A stretch of 64,000 nucleotides of DNA, taken from the NCBI RefSeq assembly GCF_038002965.1, contig NZ_JBBOOE010000001.1, positions 3,825,001 to 3,889,000 on the forward strand. Direction: 5' to 3'. The stretch comes from Robertmurraya sp. FSL R5-0851 (GTDB lineage Bacteria > Bacillota > Bacilli > Bacillales > Cytobacillaceae). Both the position numbers and the translations under genes were made by a program. The number at the start of each line of letters is the position of its first letter. Position 1 is the first letter of the stretch. The notes beneath the pieces were generated by a model that worked only from the letters and a program-made list of their open reading frames with translations, did not search any database and had not been told where the DNA came from. Positions 7,702 to 16,663 of the stretch are shown here, piece after piece.

Positions 7702-8748
7702 TTATGCTAAGATGGACGCAGCTTTCAGTACCATATTTCTTGGTATCCTTTTACGATATATTTGCTTTCCGATTTTATAAAGATAATCTATATCTTTATT
7801 TTCAATTGCCTTTAAATAATCCGGATCAAAATATCTTATAGAATTTTCGTTATTAATACTCTCTAATAGTTCTATACTATTTAAATAATACATTATTGTT
7901 GTTCTGATATCCTTTTCAGTCAATTTACCATTGAAAAGATTATATAAGCATGTTTTAAATGTATTTAATAACATCACACTAATTCCATTCATTTCTTGAT
8001 GTTTAGAACTCTGAAAATAATTTTCTATAACATCTTTTTGGATTTGATAACAATTGATGGTATCGTGAAACAAGTAAGGCATGTATTTACTTGTAAATCC
8101 ACCTCTTCGATAATAATATAGTGGACTGTCAATAACTTTTACACTTTTCGTTTGTAAAAGTATTTCTAGATTGTAAAATAGGTCATCACCTAAAAATTTT
8201 ATTTTTTCTAGATACTTGCCATTAGTATAAAGTAATTCTTTTTTATATAGTTTTGCACATAAAGAAGATGGGAATGGGTGTCCCCATAAATAAGCCCTAA
8301 TTAGGTGTGTAAATATTTCTTCACCTTTATACAACTTACTAGAGTTCAAATAAGTATTCTCAACTTTTTTCTTTACTCCTGCCAGTACACTATACATATT
8401 ACAAACACAAATATCTGCATTACTTTCAATTAATTCCTTAATCATCCTCTCAATAATATTTTGTGATACCCAATCATCAGCATCTACAAACATAATGTAA
8501 TCGTATAAAGCTGCATCTATACCTGTCTTTCTTGTAAGAATACTTCCTTCATTTTTTTTATTTATTACTCTAACTCTAGAATCCTTTTCCTCATAAATTT
8601 TGCAAATGTCTAAACTTGTATCTGTAGAACCATCATTTACCAAAATTAGTTCAAAATCCCTGTGAGTTTGATTTAAAATAGACTTGATACATTTGTGAAG
8701 TTTAATTCCAGCATTATAAACAGGAACAACCACGCTTATATACGTCAT
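7702..8748 (-). CDS. Family 2 glycosyltransferase
   Basis: 348 residues. The N-terminal GT-A domain is clear: ISVVVPVYNAGIKLHKCI, then VNDGSTD and the metal-binding FVDADDW (DxD type) near residue 93. The C-terminal 130 residues are Lys/Ile-rich and variable, as in capsule or exopolysaccharide glycosyltransferases. It starts at ATG 8748 behind GGGGGAG. It stands alone, but a SinR-type operator overlaps its promoter, the same palindrome as in front of the lasso cluster, which points to a surface or matrix polysaccharide role (inference). The AT-rich coding sequence suggests possible acquisition. Confidence 0.9.
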   Translation of the reverse strand: MTYISVVVPVYNAGIKLHKCIKSILNQTHRDFELILVNDGSTDTSLDICKIYEEKDSRVRVINKKNEGSILTRKTGIDAALYDYIMFVDADDWVSQNIIERMIKELIESNADICVCNMYSVLAGVKKKVENTYLNSSKLYKGEEIFTHLIRAYLWGHPFPSSLCAKLYKKELLYTNGKYLEKIKFLGDDLFYNLEILLQTKSVKVIDSPLYYYRRGGFTSKYMPYLFHDTINCYQIQKDVIENYFQSSKHQEMNGISVMLLNTFKTCLYNLFNGKLTEKDIRTTIMYYLNSIELLESINNENSIRYFDPDYLKAIENKDIDYLYKIGKQIYRKRIPRNMVLKAASILA

Positions 8749-8770
8749 AAGCTCCCCCTTAATAGTTATA

Positions 8771-8798
8771 GTTCTTTAATAAGAACAAATTAATTATA
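8771..8798 (-). promoter_or_regulatory. Glycosyltransferase promoter -10 with SinR-type operator
   Basis: A -10 TATAAT (8798-8793, minus strand) is followed 6 bp later by the palindrome GTTCTT TAAT AAGAAC (8771-8786). The operator would cover the transcription start. No good -35 is seen. The half-site GTTCTTT again matches the SinR heptamer exactly. Confidence 0.6.
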
Positions 8799-8935
8799 AA
8801 ATAAATAGAACTACTTTAAAAGGGCAATTAAATACTTATTAATGATTGTGAGCTTATATCATGTATAGCTAGTTTTCCATCCAACTTGCCTAATTAATAT
8901 TAATCAGTAATTTGGAAGAATATCCTACTATTTCT

Positions 8936-10135
8936 TCATTTAACTCCTTCCACTTGATTTCGCCCCATTTCTTTCGCTCGATAAAGAGACAAATCTGCCT
9001 GTTCAATCAGTTGATTTAAAGTCTTTTCTTCCATTATTGTGTTTGTTACATACCCAATACTCACGGTGACAACCTGGGCAACAGGCGAGAAATCGTGTTC
9101 AAGCCTTAGTTCTTCCACAGAATTTCGAATCTCCTCAGCCAACCTGTGAACTGCTTTCTCGTCTAAATCAAAGACAGCCACAATAAACTCTTCTCCTCCG
9201 AACCTAGCAGCTATGCTTGATGGGGCATTAACGACCGTTGTTAAGACTTTTCCAACGGCTTGAATGACTTTGTCGCCTTGCAAATGTCCGTAATGATCGT
9301 AATATGGTTTGAACGCATCGATATCCATCATGAAAATAGATAGTCGTCTTTCCTGACGTGATTGGGCCAATGTACTTTCAATGTACTGGTGAAATCCTCT
9401 TCGATTCGATATGCCCGTTAGCTCGTCCAACATTGAAAGCTCTTTTAGCTTGGTATTCATCTTTTCATTTTCTTTTATTTTTTCAGCAAGTGAAGTGTTG
9501 GATTCTTTTAATAGTAGCTCACTAATATAATTGGTTGCATAACTTCTATATAGCATTCGAGAAGCAAGCCAACAGAAGAAAGAACACAGTTAAATTAATA
9601 AAATGACCCATGACAACGGTACTCGAAGGTTGTACGATTGGCAACCCCACTCCTATAACGAGAATCGCTGGTGTATATATGGTAAGCATGATTTTATTTG
9701 ACGCATGAAACAAAATCGATACACACATAAAATTCACGACAAATGCCATGACATGACCGTACTCTCTTTGATCCACCAGTGTACAATTGCCCCCCAAACT
9801 AAAAACAGACTAACAAGACTTAATAACACAGGTTTTGCCCATTTACTGACTGAGTTTGAAGTTTGCCTCTCAAAGCAGCGTATTAACAAAAGCATCGTAC
9901 TAGCCATTATGACTAAAGTGGTGTATAGAACAAAATATGTATTCCCATCTATTAATACTTGCTTCACTGCGAAAGTCTCAGCCATATTCATTACAAGTAA
10001 GATCGCTTCAAATAAGATCACAATTTTTGCGAATAGCTTACAGCGCTGGATATTTTCTTTAAAAAGGTGTTTCTCTAATAATTCTTTCTTCTCAGCAGGG
10101 ATGACTGGTGTAAGGAGAGGATTTTTTGTTTTCAT
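8936..10135 (-). pseudogene. Membrane-bound diguanylate cyclase (GGDEF), broken by two frameshifts
   Basis: Three consecutive reading-frame pieces make one protein of about 395 residues. The first (10135 to about 9770) and second (about 9770 to 9550) together give a membrane domain of about six helices; the third (9556-8936) has a short coiled coil and a GGDEF domain with DELTGISNRRGF, the active-site FGGEEF, and a C-terminal YRAKEMGRNQV. Joining the frames restores HWW-I/QREYGH near 9770 and ACFS/MLYRSYATN near 9553; each junction needs one added base. An intact gene would make cyclic-di-GMP. Either a decayed gene or two single-base assembly errors; the GGDEF part alone is undamaged. Confidence 0.85.
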
Positions 10136-10211
10136 TTCACAACCTCATTTCGGTACTATTTACCTAGTATACAAAATAAGGGTGATGAAATATATTGTTT
10201 TCTTTTTAAAA

Positions 10212-10238
10212 AAGCTTGTGGAACATACCCACAAGCTT
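10212..10238 (-). terminator. Terminator of the coat-protein operon
   Basis: AAGCTTGTGG/CCCACAAGCTT hairpin followed on the minus strand by an A/T run, immediately after the last coat gene (10244). Confidence 0.8.
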
Positions 10239-10243
10239 CCCTT

Positions 10244-10543
10244 TTAATCGTTGGATAAAGACATCGCAATTTCCGCCGTTCTTAAGTCCAGCTCAAGCTG
10301 TCTTTGAGTATCTTGCGGATGATAATATCCTTTTTCCATCATATATTTAGAAATTTTCCGATGAGCATCAATGGCATCCTCGAGTTGGTTGATTAAGGTT
10401 TGCCTGATTTCTGGAGTTGCGGTTTCTGTAATGGCAAGTGAATAATTTCTTACCGCTGTTTTTGATGCCATTAATAAATCGGTGGCAATGACCTGATCCG
10501 TTAATGGAGCCATGCCAGTAAGTTTTTCAATAAATCCGTTCAT
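10244..10543 (-). CDS. CotF-family spore coat protein
   Basis: 99 residues of the Coat_F type: TDQVIATDLLMASKTAVRNY, ITETATPEIR and ending with RTAEIAMSLSND, an all-alpha ferritin-like helical pattern. B. subtilis has similar small YraD/YraF-like proteins in one locus. It is the last gene of a four-gene run of related small proteins transcribed leftward (11255 to 10244), with 11-14 nt gaps. Likely made in the mother cell and placed in the spore coat; this is inferred from family membership. Confidence 0.85.
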   Translation of the reverse strand: MNGFIEKLTGMAPLTDQVIATDLLMASKTAVRNYSLAITETATPEIRQTLINQLEDAIDAHRKISKYMMEKGYYHPQDTQRQLELDLRTAEIAMSLSND

Positions 10544-10554
10544 CGTTTCCTCCG

Positions 10555-10743
10555 TTATGTAAGATGTCTTTTTAAATCTTCAATATGCCTGGATGAAGCT
10601 GTTACATCCTCTTGCATTAATTCCTTTAAAGCTGGGTCAGTCACCAATGCTTGCATGACCGTTGATTTGGTTAAACACAAGCTTTTAAATGTTAACAGTT
10701 CGTGTAATTCAAGACTTTCGTGAATTCCGATATTGTCTATCAT
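10555..10743 (-). CDS. Small coat-associated protein (YraE/YraG-like)
   Basis: 62 residues, MIDNIGIHESLELHELLTFK at the start, helical throughout. It resembles the neighbouring frameshifted gene at 11041-11255 (shared GIHE..DL/EL.EL.xFK..CL pattern) and so belongs to a second small family alternating with the CotF-type proteins. Start ATG 10743 behind GAGGTAAGG. Coat or spore role inferred only from the operon and from similarity to B. subtilis yra genes recalled from memory. Confidence 0.75.
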   Translation of the reverse strand: MIDNIGIHESLELHELLTFKSLCLTKSTVMQALVTDPALKELMQEDVTASSRHIEDLKRHLT

Positions 10744-10757
10744 GCCCTTACCTCCTC

Positions 10758-11030
10758 TTATTGTTCAAGAGCTTCTGTTGCGTAAGCAATGTCCTTTTTT
10801 AACTGCTCTGGAATGTTGTACGCATCATAAATGCCTCTGTCTTGAAGGAATCCATATATTCTTTCATGATAGGCGATGGCGCTTCGTAATTCTTGTCGTA
10901 TAAATGTATGTACCTCATCAGATGTAGCTTCTGTAATCGCTATGGAGAGGTCTTTTATCGATGCTGTTGTTTCAAACAGCATGTCTGTGGCAATCACATG
11001 GTCTGAAAAGCTTAAAGGTTTAACCTCCAT
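10758..11030 (-). CDS. CotF-family spore coat protein
   Basis: 90 residues, paralogous to the protein at 10244-10543: both have DHVIATD/DQVIATD near the start, an AITEATS/AITETAT core and an AYHERI/DAHRKI helix. The gene lies between the two members of the other small family in the operon. Start ATG 11030 with GGAGGGATCG upstream. Confidence 0.85.
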   Translation of the reverse strand: MEVKPLSFSDHVIATDMLFETTASIKDLSIAITEATSDEVHTFIRQELRSAIAYHERIYGFLQDRGIYDAYNIPEQLKKDIAYATEALEQ

Positions 11031-11040
11031 ACGATCCCTC

Positions 11041-11255
11041 CTACTGGTCCATTTTGGTTTGTGCTTTTGCTAAGATAGCTCTCAATTGGCTCACCGTGGA
11101 TGTTCCTAGCCGAATGTTCTCTTCTACTAATTCTCTTAAATCCGGATTTTCCACTCGTTCGAGTCGAACTTTTGCCTCTGCTAAACACGCCACCTTAAAG
11201 CATTTAATTCTCTCAAGTCAATAATTTCATGAATTCCCAATTCATGACTCTCCAT
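11041..11255 (-). pseudogene. First gene of the coat operon, frameshifted (YraE/YraG-like)
   Basis: Start ATG 11255 has an excellent GGAGGTGAGG site. The frame reads MESHELGIHEIIDLRELNA, then shifts near 11198. One extra T in the short T-run (CTTTAAGG) restores FKVACLAEAKVRLERVENP and continues to DLRELVEENIRL, SQLRAILAKAQTKMDQ and the stop at 11041, giving about 71 residues. It resembles the 62-residue protein at 10555-10743. Because the lesion is in a homopolymer it may be a sequencing error. The operon promoter must lie upstream of 11255. Confidence 0.8.
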
Positions 11256-11369
11256 TTACCTCACCTCCATTTCTAGCTTTTGTTTGGACGCAGAATCATA
11301 TCCAGAAATAACAATGTTTGAAGCGAGCGATGATGTAACAAAATAAGAACGCTCTAAAGGAGGATTTCC

Positions 11370-12738
11370 ATGAAAAAAGTAAGCTGTGTAAGCGGAAAAA
11401 CAAAAGAAAATGCACCAAAAGGGGATTTAAAATGGTGGCAGCTAAGCCTCATTGGAATCGGATGTACAATCGGGACTGGTTACTTTCTCGGTTCAGGTAT
11501 CGGTGTAAAAATTACCGGCCCTGCGATCGTGTTTTCCTTTTTGTTAGCTGCAATTGGAACGTATGTGGTATATCATTTTTTAGCGATGATGACGACGGAA
11601 GATCCACAAGAAGGATCGTTCTGTTATTATGCTGGAAAAGCTTTTGGACGCTGGGGTGGATTTAGCTGTTTGATGGAATTACTGGATTTCGAAAATATTA
11701 ATTATCGGAAGTCAGTTAACGGCACTAGCCATTCTTTCTCGATTTTGGTTCCCTAAGGTTCCACTTTGGGTATTTGCAGCAGGCTATGCCGTCCTTTCTA
11801 TTATTGTTGTTTTTTTAGGAACAAAAGGGTTCGATAAGGTAGAAAATGTGTTAGCTGTTACAAAAACGGCAGCTATTCTTATGTTTATTGTTCTTGCCAT
11901 TGCTGCTTTAGTTGGTTGGGTTCACGGAGGAGATACCCATCAACCAGGAATGCCAAACTCCCTTCATGACCTATTTCCAAAAGGTGGACTGGCGTTTTGG
12001 TCTTCCCTTCTTTATGCATTTTATGCGTTTGGCGGAATTGAAGCGATTGGATTATTATCGATGCAGCTCGAGAATAAAGAGGATGCTCCCAAAGCAGGAC
12101 AAATCATGCTGATCGTACTAACGATTATCTACGCGATTTCTATGGGCCTTGTTGTCACCATGGTGTCTTATGAGGCCATTGATGAAAAAGAAAGTCCGTT
12201 TGTCACTGCCTTATCTCATTACAAGCTGCCATTTTTTCCGCATGTATTTAATGCAGCCATTATAACGGCCGGTTTTTCCACGATGACGGCCTCGTTATTT
12301 ACGGTAACCAACTTGTTAAAAACATTAGCCAAAGATAAAGATGCTCCAGCTATATTTGAAAAAGAAAAGAAGCTTTTTTTCGGAAAAGAAGTTCCGCTTC
12401 CTTCATTAGGATTGGCTACGCTAGGGTTATCGGCCTCAGTGGTTGCGGCCTTGCTTTTACCAGGAAAAATTTATGCGTATATCACGACAGCAGCTGGAAT
12501 TTTACAAATGTATAATTGGGCCTTCATTATCCTCTCTGCCTTAAAAATCCTAAAGCTCAAGGCTTGGGATAAAACACTATGTATCCTCGGATTGATTTTA
12601 CTAGCTGCTGCAGTCTCAGGAACCATATTTGAAAAAAGTATTCGACTTGGATTCTTCATCAGTTTGATCTTTGTTGCTCTGATAGCTCTTGTCACGTTTA
12701 TTATGACTCGAGTATGGAAAAAGGCAAAAACAGCTTAA
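11370..12738 (+). pseudogene. Amino acid permease (APC superfamily), frameshifted
   Basis: Start ATG 11370 behind AAAGGAGG. The first part reads WWQLSLIGIGCTIGTGYFLGSG (the APC helix 1 signature) to AFGRWGGFSC; then the frame changes by one base near 11670 and continues in the second frame as WNYWISKILIIGSQLTALAI through to AKTA at 12738. Rejoined, the protein is about 455 residues with 12 hydrophobic segments, the normal size for APC permeases. One base has been gained (or two lost) at the TGTTTGATGG stretch. Substrate unknown. Damage may be genuine or an assembly error; everything else is well preserved. Confidence 0.85.
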
Positions 12739-12740
12739 TA

Positions 12741-12768
12741 AAAACCACCCGTGATAACGGGTGGTTTT
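12741..12768 (+). terminator. Permease terminator
   Basis: AAAACCACCCG/CGGGTGGTTTT hairpin with a 6-nt loop, followed by T-rich sequence. Confidence 0.85.
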
Positions 12769-12769
12769 C

Positions 12770-13455
12770 TCTGCGGCTGAAAGCCTTTGTTACTGACCAA
12801 ACCCTAAAGGGCTACTGAAGGGTTCGCCAAGTGTACTACTTCTACTGGCCAGACCTCAAAGGCCTTCTTCCCTTTTAACCTCGTTTCTTTTTCCTTACTT
12901 CTTCACCCGTGAATGGATCAATGTATTCCATCATTGTTAATTGTTCTGCGACTATATCATCTTGTATTTGATTACGTATATATTCTTCTATTACCTTTTT
13001 ATTTCTTCCAACTGTATCTACATAATATCCTGTGCACCAAAATTTACGATTACCGTACTTGTATTTCAGGTTTGCATGTCGGTCAAATATCATTAAACTA
13101 CTCTTTCCCTTTAAATAACCTACAAATGCAGATACACTTAGTTTTGGTGGGATGCTCACTAACATATGTACATGATCCTTACATGCTGTAGCTTCAATAA
13201 TCTCTACACCTTTTCTTTCACATAATGTGCGTAGTATTTCTCCAATATCCTTTTTGATTTTCCCATAGATAATCTGTCTTCTATACTTTGGTGCAAAGAC
13301 GATGTGATACTTACAATTCCAGGTAGTGTGTGCTAAACTATTATTGTCTTTAGACATGGGACTTCCTCCGTGCTGGTATTTTGGTTGGCGAACCAAAAAT
13401 ATTTTAGCACCATGGGGAAGTTTTTTTAATACCACGCTGAAAGCTTTTTGGAACC
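12770..13455 (-). mobile_element. IS200/IS605-family insertion sequence (tnpA only)
   Basis: One Y1 transposase gene flanked by imperfect subterminal hairpins instead of terminal inverted repeats. The left part (12790-12870) contains foldable AACCC..GGGTT and GGCC..GGCC segments; the right part has GGTTGGCGAACC. The nonamer GCTGAAAGC appears at both edges (12776-12784 and 13437-13445). Edges are approximate because this family makes no target duplication. No tnpB/iscB partner is present. Confidence 0.75.
12875..13357 (-). CDS. tnpA: IS200-type Y1 transposase
   Basis: 160 residues from ATG 13357 (CACGGAGG upstream); a longer in-frame start at 13435 is rejected. The HUH motif is DHVHMLV in the middle, and the catalytic Tyr is in the C-terminal helix GYYVDTVGRN. 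The start SLAHTTWNCKYHIVFAPKYR is the family signature. Length fits IS200-type TnpA. Known activity: single-strand peel-and-paste transposition using subterminal hairpins. It looks intact. Confidence 0.95.
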   Translation of the reverse strand: MSKDNNSLAHTTWNCKYHIVFAPKYRRQIIYGKIKKDIGEILRTLCERKGVEIIEATACKDHVHMLVSIPPKLSVSAFVGYLKGKSSLMIFDRHANLKYKYGNRKFWCTGYYVDTVGRNKKVIEEYIRNQIQDDIVAEQLTMMEYIDPFTGEEVRKKKRG

Positions 13456-13474
13456 CCGGGCCTAGCCCGGGGTT
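13454..13474. terminator. GC-rich hairpin beside the IS200 element
   Basis: ACCCCGGGC CTA GCCCGGGGT, nine perfect base pairs followed on the + strand by TTTTCG. It marks the right edge of the IS or belongs to the ancestral intergenic region. Confidence 0.7.
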
Positions 13475-13489
13475 TTCGTTTCCATAAAA

Positions 13490-13522
13490 AAAGTCCCAAT
13501 AAGGGCAAACTTATTGGGACTT
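13490..13522 (-). terminator. asnA terminator
   Basis: AAGTCCCAATAAG/CTTATTGGGACTT stem of 13 bp with a 6-nt loop, followed on the minus strand by a run of seven T. It directly follows the asnA stop at 13529. The position may be off by one base. Confidence 0.9.
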
Positions 13523-13528
13523 CGTCTG

Positions 13529-14536
13529 CTACAGTAGTTGAATATTCGCCTCTCTGCAAGTTTGTAAAATCTCCTCATTCCATATGGACACTTGAACCTC
13601 GCCAATATGTGCTTTTTGCAGGAAAAACATGCATAATCTTGATTGGCCAATTCCTCCCCCAATGGTGTAAGGAACTTCTTTATTTAAAATAGCTTGGTGA
13701 AATTCTAATTGTACGCGGTCTTCAGCAACCGCTAGTTTTAACTGTTTTTGAAGGGTTTCTTCATCTACTCGTATCCCCATAGAAGAAACTTCAAAAGCCA
13801 TTTCAAGGGTAGGATTCCAAAGGACTATATCTCCATTCAAAGTCCAATCATCATAATCAGGTGAACGACCGTCATGCTTGTTACCTGACTTCAACTCACC
13901 CCCAATTTGAGAGATAAAGACAGCGCCATATTCCTTAGCAACCTTATCTTCTCTTTGCTTCGGTGTTAACTCTGGATATTGATCTTCGAGTTCCTGTGTA
14001 GTGACAAAATGAATATTCATCGGAAGTGAGGGTTTTAGTTCTGGGAAAAAGTCATTAAGGTAAATCTCAGTCGAACGAAGCACATTATAAATTTTTCGAA
14101 CTTCTGCCTTTAATGTTTGGACATTGCGTTGTTCTTTTGTAATGACCTTTTCCCAGTCCCATTGGTCCACATATAGGGAATGAAGATTGCTTAGGATTTC
14201 GTCGCGGCGTATGGCATTCATATCCGTATACAATCCCTTTCCTAAACCAATTCCGTACTTCGCTAGAGCGAGTCGTTTCCACTTGGCTAAAGATTGTACG
14301 ACTTGGATTTGGGTGTCTTTTATATCTAAAGCATCAAAGGAAACAATACGTTCCACACCATTTAGGTTGTCATTAATCCCATTGCCTTCTTTTACAAGGA
14401 TTGGCGCTGAAACGCGTATTAGATTCAGCTCTTCTGCCAAATTGCTCTCAAAATAATCCTTCACTTTCTTAATCGCTTGTTCTGTTTGTAATAAATCAAG
14501 CTTTGATTTATACCCTACAGGGATTTTCCTTATCAC
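13529..14536 (-). CDS. asnA: Aspartate--ammonia ligase
   Basis: 335 residues, the normal AsnA length. Class II aminoacyl-tRNA-synthetase-like fold: IRVSAPILVKEGNGINDNLNG near residues 40-60, MNAIRRDE near 107, and the C-terminal GGGIGQSRLCMFFLQKAHIGEVQVS. It makes asparagine from aspartate, ammonia and ATP in the cytoplasm. It is a single gene with its own terminator, divergent from katX across a 205-bp gap in which I see no T-box sequence. B. subtilis itself relies on AsnB-type enzymes, so this gene distinguishes the lineage. Confidence 0.96.
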   Translation of the reverse strand: MIRKIPVGYKSKLDLLQTEQAIKKVKDYFESNLAEELNLIRVSAPILVKEGNGINDNLNGVERIVSFDALDIKDTQIQVVQSLAKWKRLALAKYGIGLGKGLYTDMNAIRRDEILSNLHSLYVDQWDWEKVITKEQRNVQTLKAEVRKIYNVLRSTEIYLNDFFPELKPSLPMNIHFVTTQELEDQYPELTPKQREDKVAKEYGAVFISQIGGELKSGNKHDGRSPDYDDWTLNGDIVLWNPTLEMAFEVSSMGIRVDEETLQKQLKLAVAEDRVQLEFHQAILNKEVPYTIGGGIGQSRLCMFFLQKAHIGEVQVSIWNEEILQTCREANIQLL

Positions 14537-14680
14537 TTCACATCACCTATTTCTACCATAATATCCGCCTCTTTCACTTTAAACGGTTGAAGAACACACA
14601 CTCACGTACAGTGTATGAACCGGATAAAGGGTGGTGAATGTCCCGTTTATTGTTTCTTTTTGGACCATATGGAAAACTTT

Positions 14681-14709
14681 GCATACCCCACCTTAAAATG
14701 GACATTCTA
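14681..14709 (+). promoter_or_regulatory. Forespore-type (sigma-F/sigma-G) promoter of katX
   Basis: GCATA (14681-14685), 17-bp spacer, CATTCTA (14703-14709). CATTCTA fits the sigma-G -10 consensus CATWMTA and GCATA fits its -35. A perfect 12-bp palindrome TAATAATTATTA (14716-14727) follows, just before the ribosome binding site AGGAGG. Confidence 0.6.
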
Positions 14710-14740
14710 TGACAGTAATAATTATTAGGAGGTTATCTTT

Positions 14741-16387
14741 TTGGCAGAGAACAAAGATAAAAATGCTTCAAACGGACAAGATGAGAACCGTGAGACGTTA
14801 ACCACACGTCAGGGCCATCCTGTGCCAGATAATCAAAATATCCGTACAATTGGAAACCGTGGACCCGCTACACTTGAGAATTATCACTTTATTGAAAAAA
14901 TATCGCACTTTGATCGCGAAGAGATACCGGAGCGTGTGGTTCACGCACGTGGTTCTGGAGCATTTGGGTATTTTGAAACGTATGGAAAAGTGGGAGATGA
15001 ACCCGTAGAAAAGTATACGCGCGCCAAAGTATTTTCTGGGGCTGGGAAGAAAACACCATTAATGGTTCGTTTCTCTACAGTGGCAGGAGCGAAGGATTCA
15101 CCGGAAACTGCACGTGACCCGCGTGGCTTCGCTGTGAAAATGTATACAGAAGACGGTAACTGGGATCTTGTTGGGAACAACCTGAAAATTTTCTTTATTC
15201 GTGATGCGATGAAGTTCCCTGATATGATTCACGCTTTTAAAGCAGATCCTGCTTCCAATGTTCCGAATCCACAGCGGATGTTTGATTTTGTTTCCCGTAC
15301 ACCTGAGGCGACACATATGATTACCTTCCTCTTCTCTCCATGGGGAATTCCTGCTACCTATCGTCATATGCAGGGTTCTGGTGTGAACACTTATAAATGG
15401 GTGAATGCCGAGGGTGAGGCTGTGTTGGTAAAATATCACTGGGAGCCGAAGCAAGGAATCCGAAATTTAACACAGGATGAGGCTAACGAAATCCAAGCTA
15501 AGAACGTCGGTCATGCGACACAAGATTTATATGAAGCCATTGAGCGCGGGGAGTTTCCAGAATGGGAGCTTTTTGTTCAGATCATGGAAGATGATTACCA
15601 TCCAGAACTCGATTTTGATCCGCTCGATGATACAAAACTATGGCCAGAAGATCAGTTCCCATGGTTACCGGTAGGTCGGATGGTTCTTGATCGCAATCCA
15701 GTGGATTTTCATGCGGAGATTGAGCAAGCTGCTTTCGGTACAGGAGTTCTTGTTGATGGAATGGACTTTTCGGATGATAAAATGTTGCAAGGTCGTACCT
15801 TTTCATACTCCGATACGCAACGTTACCGTGTTGGAGCAAACTATTTAAAGTTGCCTGTTAATGCGCCCAAAGCACCTGTCCACACCAATCAGCAACGCGG
15901 GCAAATGGATGTACGTGATCCAAAAGAATCAGGGGAAAATCCACATATTAACTATGAGCCATCGATGCTCGGCGGTTTTAAAGAAGCAAGTAGGGAAGGT
16001 CGTGCACCACACCATCCAACGTACAATGCAGCAGCCATGAGTGCGCCAATTGATCGACCTAACAACTATGGGCAGGCAGGTCACACCTACCGAAGCTTGG
16101 AAGATTGGGAGCGCGATGAATTAATTAAAAACCTATCCGACGCACTTGCCGTATGCGACCCAAAAATTCAAGATGCCATGATTGAACACTTCACACAAGC
16201 CGATGAAGAGTATGGTCGCCGTGTGAGAGAAGGTCTTCAAATGAAAATGAAAGAAATGGAAGGTATGAAAACAGGGGATGTTCCAGGTCGTGAATCCGGT
16301 CAATCAAAATATGGACAAGGTACATTAGCTGCGAATGAAGCAACAGAAGAAGCGGTAAAGAAAAGCCACGAAGCTGATCCTTATTAA
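14741..16387 (+). CDS. katX: Heme catalase, KatX type
   Basis: 548 residues, TTG start at 14741 behind AGGAGGTTATC. Catalase landmarks: distal His68 in RVVHARG, distal Asn140 in [10 protein letters not shown], proximal heme Tyr356 in [10 protein letters not shown] long charged C-terminal tail extends past the core. Length and the N-terminal [12 protein letters not shown] resemble B. subtilis KatX, the catalase made in the forespore and carried by dormant spores; the sigma-F/G-like promoter upstream supports this. It converts hydrogen peroxide to water and oxygen. Assignment to KatX rather than KatA is based on length, N-terminus and promoter. Confidence 0.9.
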   Translation: MAENKDKNASNGQDENRETLTTRQGHPVPDNQNIRTIGNRGPATLENYHFIEKISHFDREEIPERVVHARGSGAFGYFETYGKVGDEPVEKYTRAKVFSGAGKKTPLMVRFSTVAGAKDSPETARDPRGFAVKMYTEDGNWDLVGNNLKIFFIRDAMKFPDMIHAFKADPASNVPNPQRMFDFVSRTPEATHMITFLFSPWGIPATYRHMQGSGVNTYKWVNAEGEAVLVKYHWEPKQGIRNLTQDEANEIQAKNVGHATQDLYEAIERGEFPEWELFVQIMEDDYHPELDFDPLDDTKLWPEDQFPWLPVGRMVLDRNPVDFHAEIEQAAFGTGVLVDGMDFSDDKMLQGRTFSYSDTQRYRVGANYLKLPVNAPKAPVHTNQQRGQMDVRDPKESGENPHINYEPSMLGGFKEASREGRAPHHPTYNAAAMSAPIDRPNNYGQAGHTYRSLEDWERDELIKNLSDALAVCDPKIQDAMIEHFTQADEEYGRRVREGLQMKMKEMEGMKTGDVPGRESGQSKYGQGTLAANEATEEAVKKSHEADPY

Positions 16388-16438
16388 TGATTATGGAGTA
16401 ATGAGTGTTGATAAGGTGATCTTTATTAGTTATAGAGA

Positions 16439-16470
16439 GGCGAGCTGCACGAGGTGTGGCTCGTTTTTTG
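16439..16470 (+). terminator. katX terminator
   Basis: CGAGC/GCTCG hairpin with a 13-nt loop followed by a run of seven T. Confidence 0.75.
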
Positions 16471-16500
16471 TTGATCGGGGACCGCTGTTTTTCGGAGGTC

Positions 16501-16632
16501 GCTGATATATCGTGGAAAGTCGCTGATATATTTGATATGGCGCCGATATATTGCGGAAGTTGCTGATATATTTGATATGGCGCCGATATATCGCGGAAGT
16601 CGCCATATATTTGATATGGCGCCAAAAAATGA
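16501..16632. repeat. 40-bp direct tandem repeats (GATATATTTGATATGGCGCC type)
   Basis: Two complete 40-bp units (16521-16560, 16561-16600), differing at two bases, with a partial unit before (16501-16520) and after (16601-16630). Each contains the palindrome GGCGCC and a CGATATAT segment. Short ORFs through it on both strands are repeat artefacts. Confidence 0.85.
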
Positions 16633-16663
16633 GAGAGAAAGCTGAATGGATCCAGGGAGTTCA

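Noticed and set aside
14537-14740. T-box leader for asnA suggested by AAAGGGTGG
   Set aside because: The segment reads AAAGGGTGGTGAATG, not the T-box AGGGTGGTACCGCG, and lies on the strand of katX rather than asnA.
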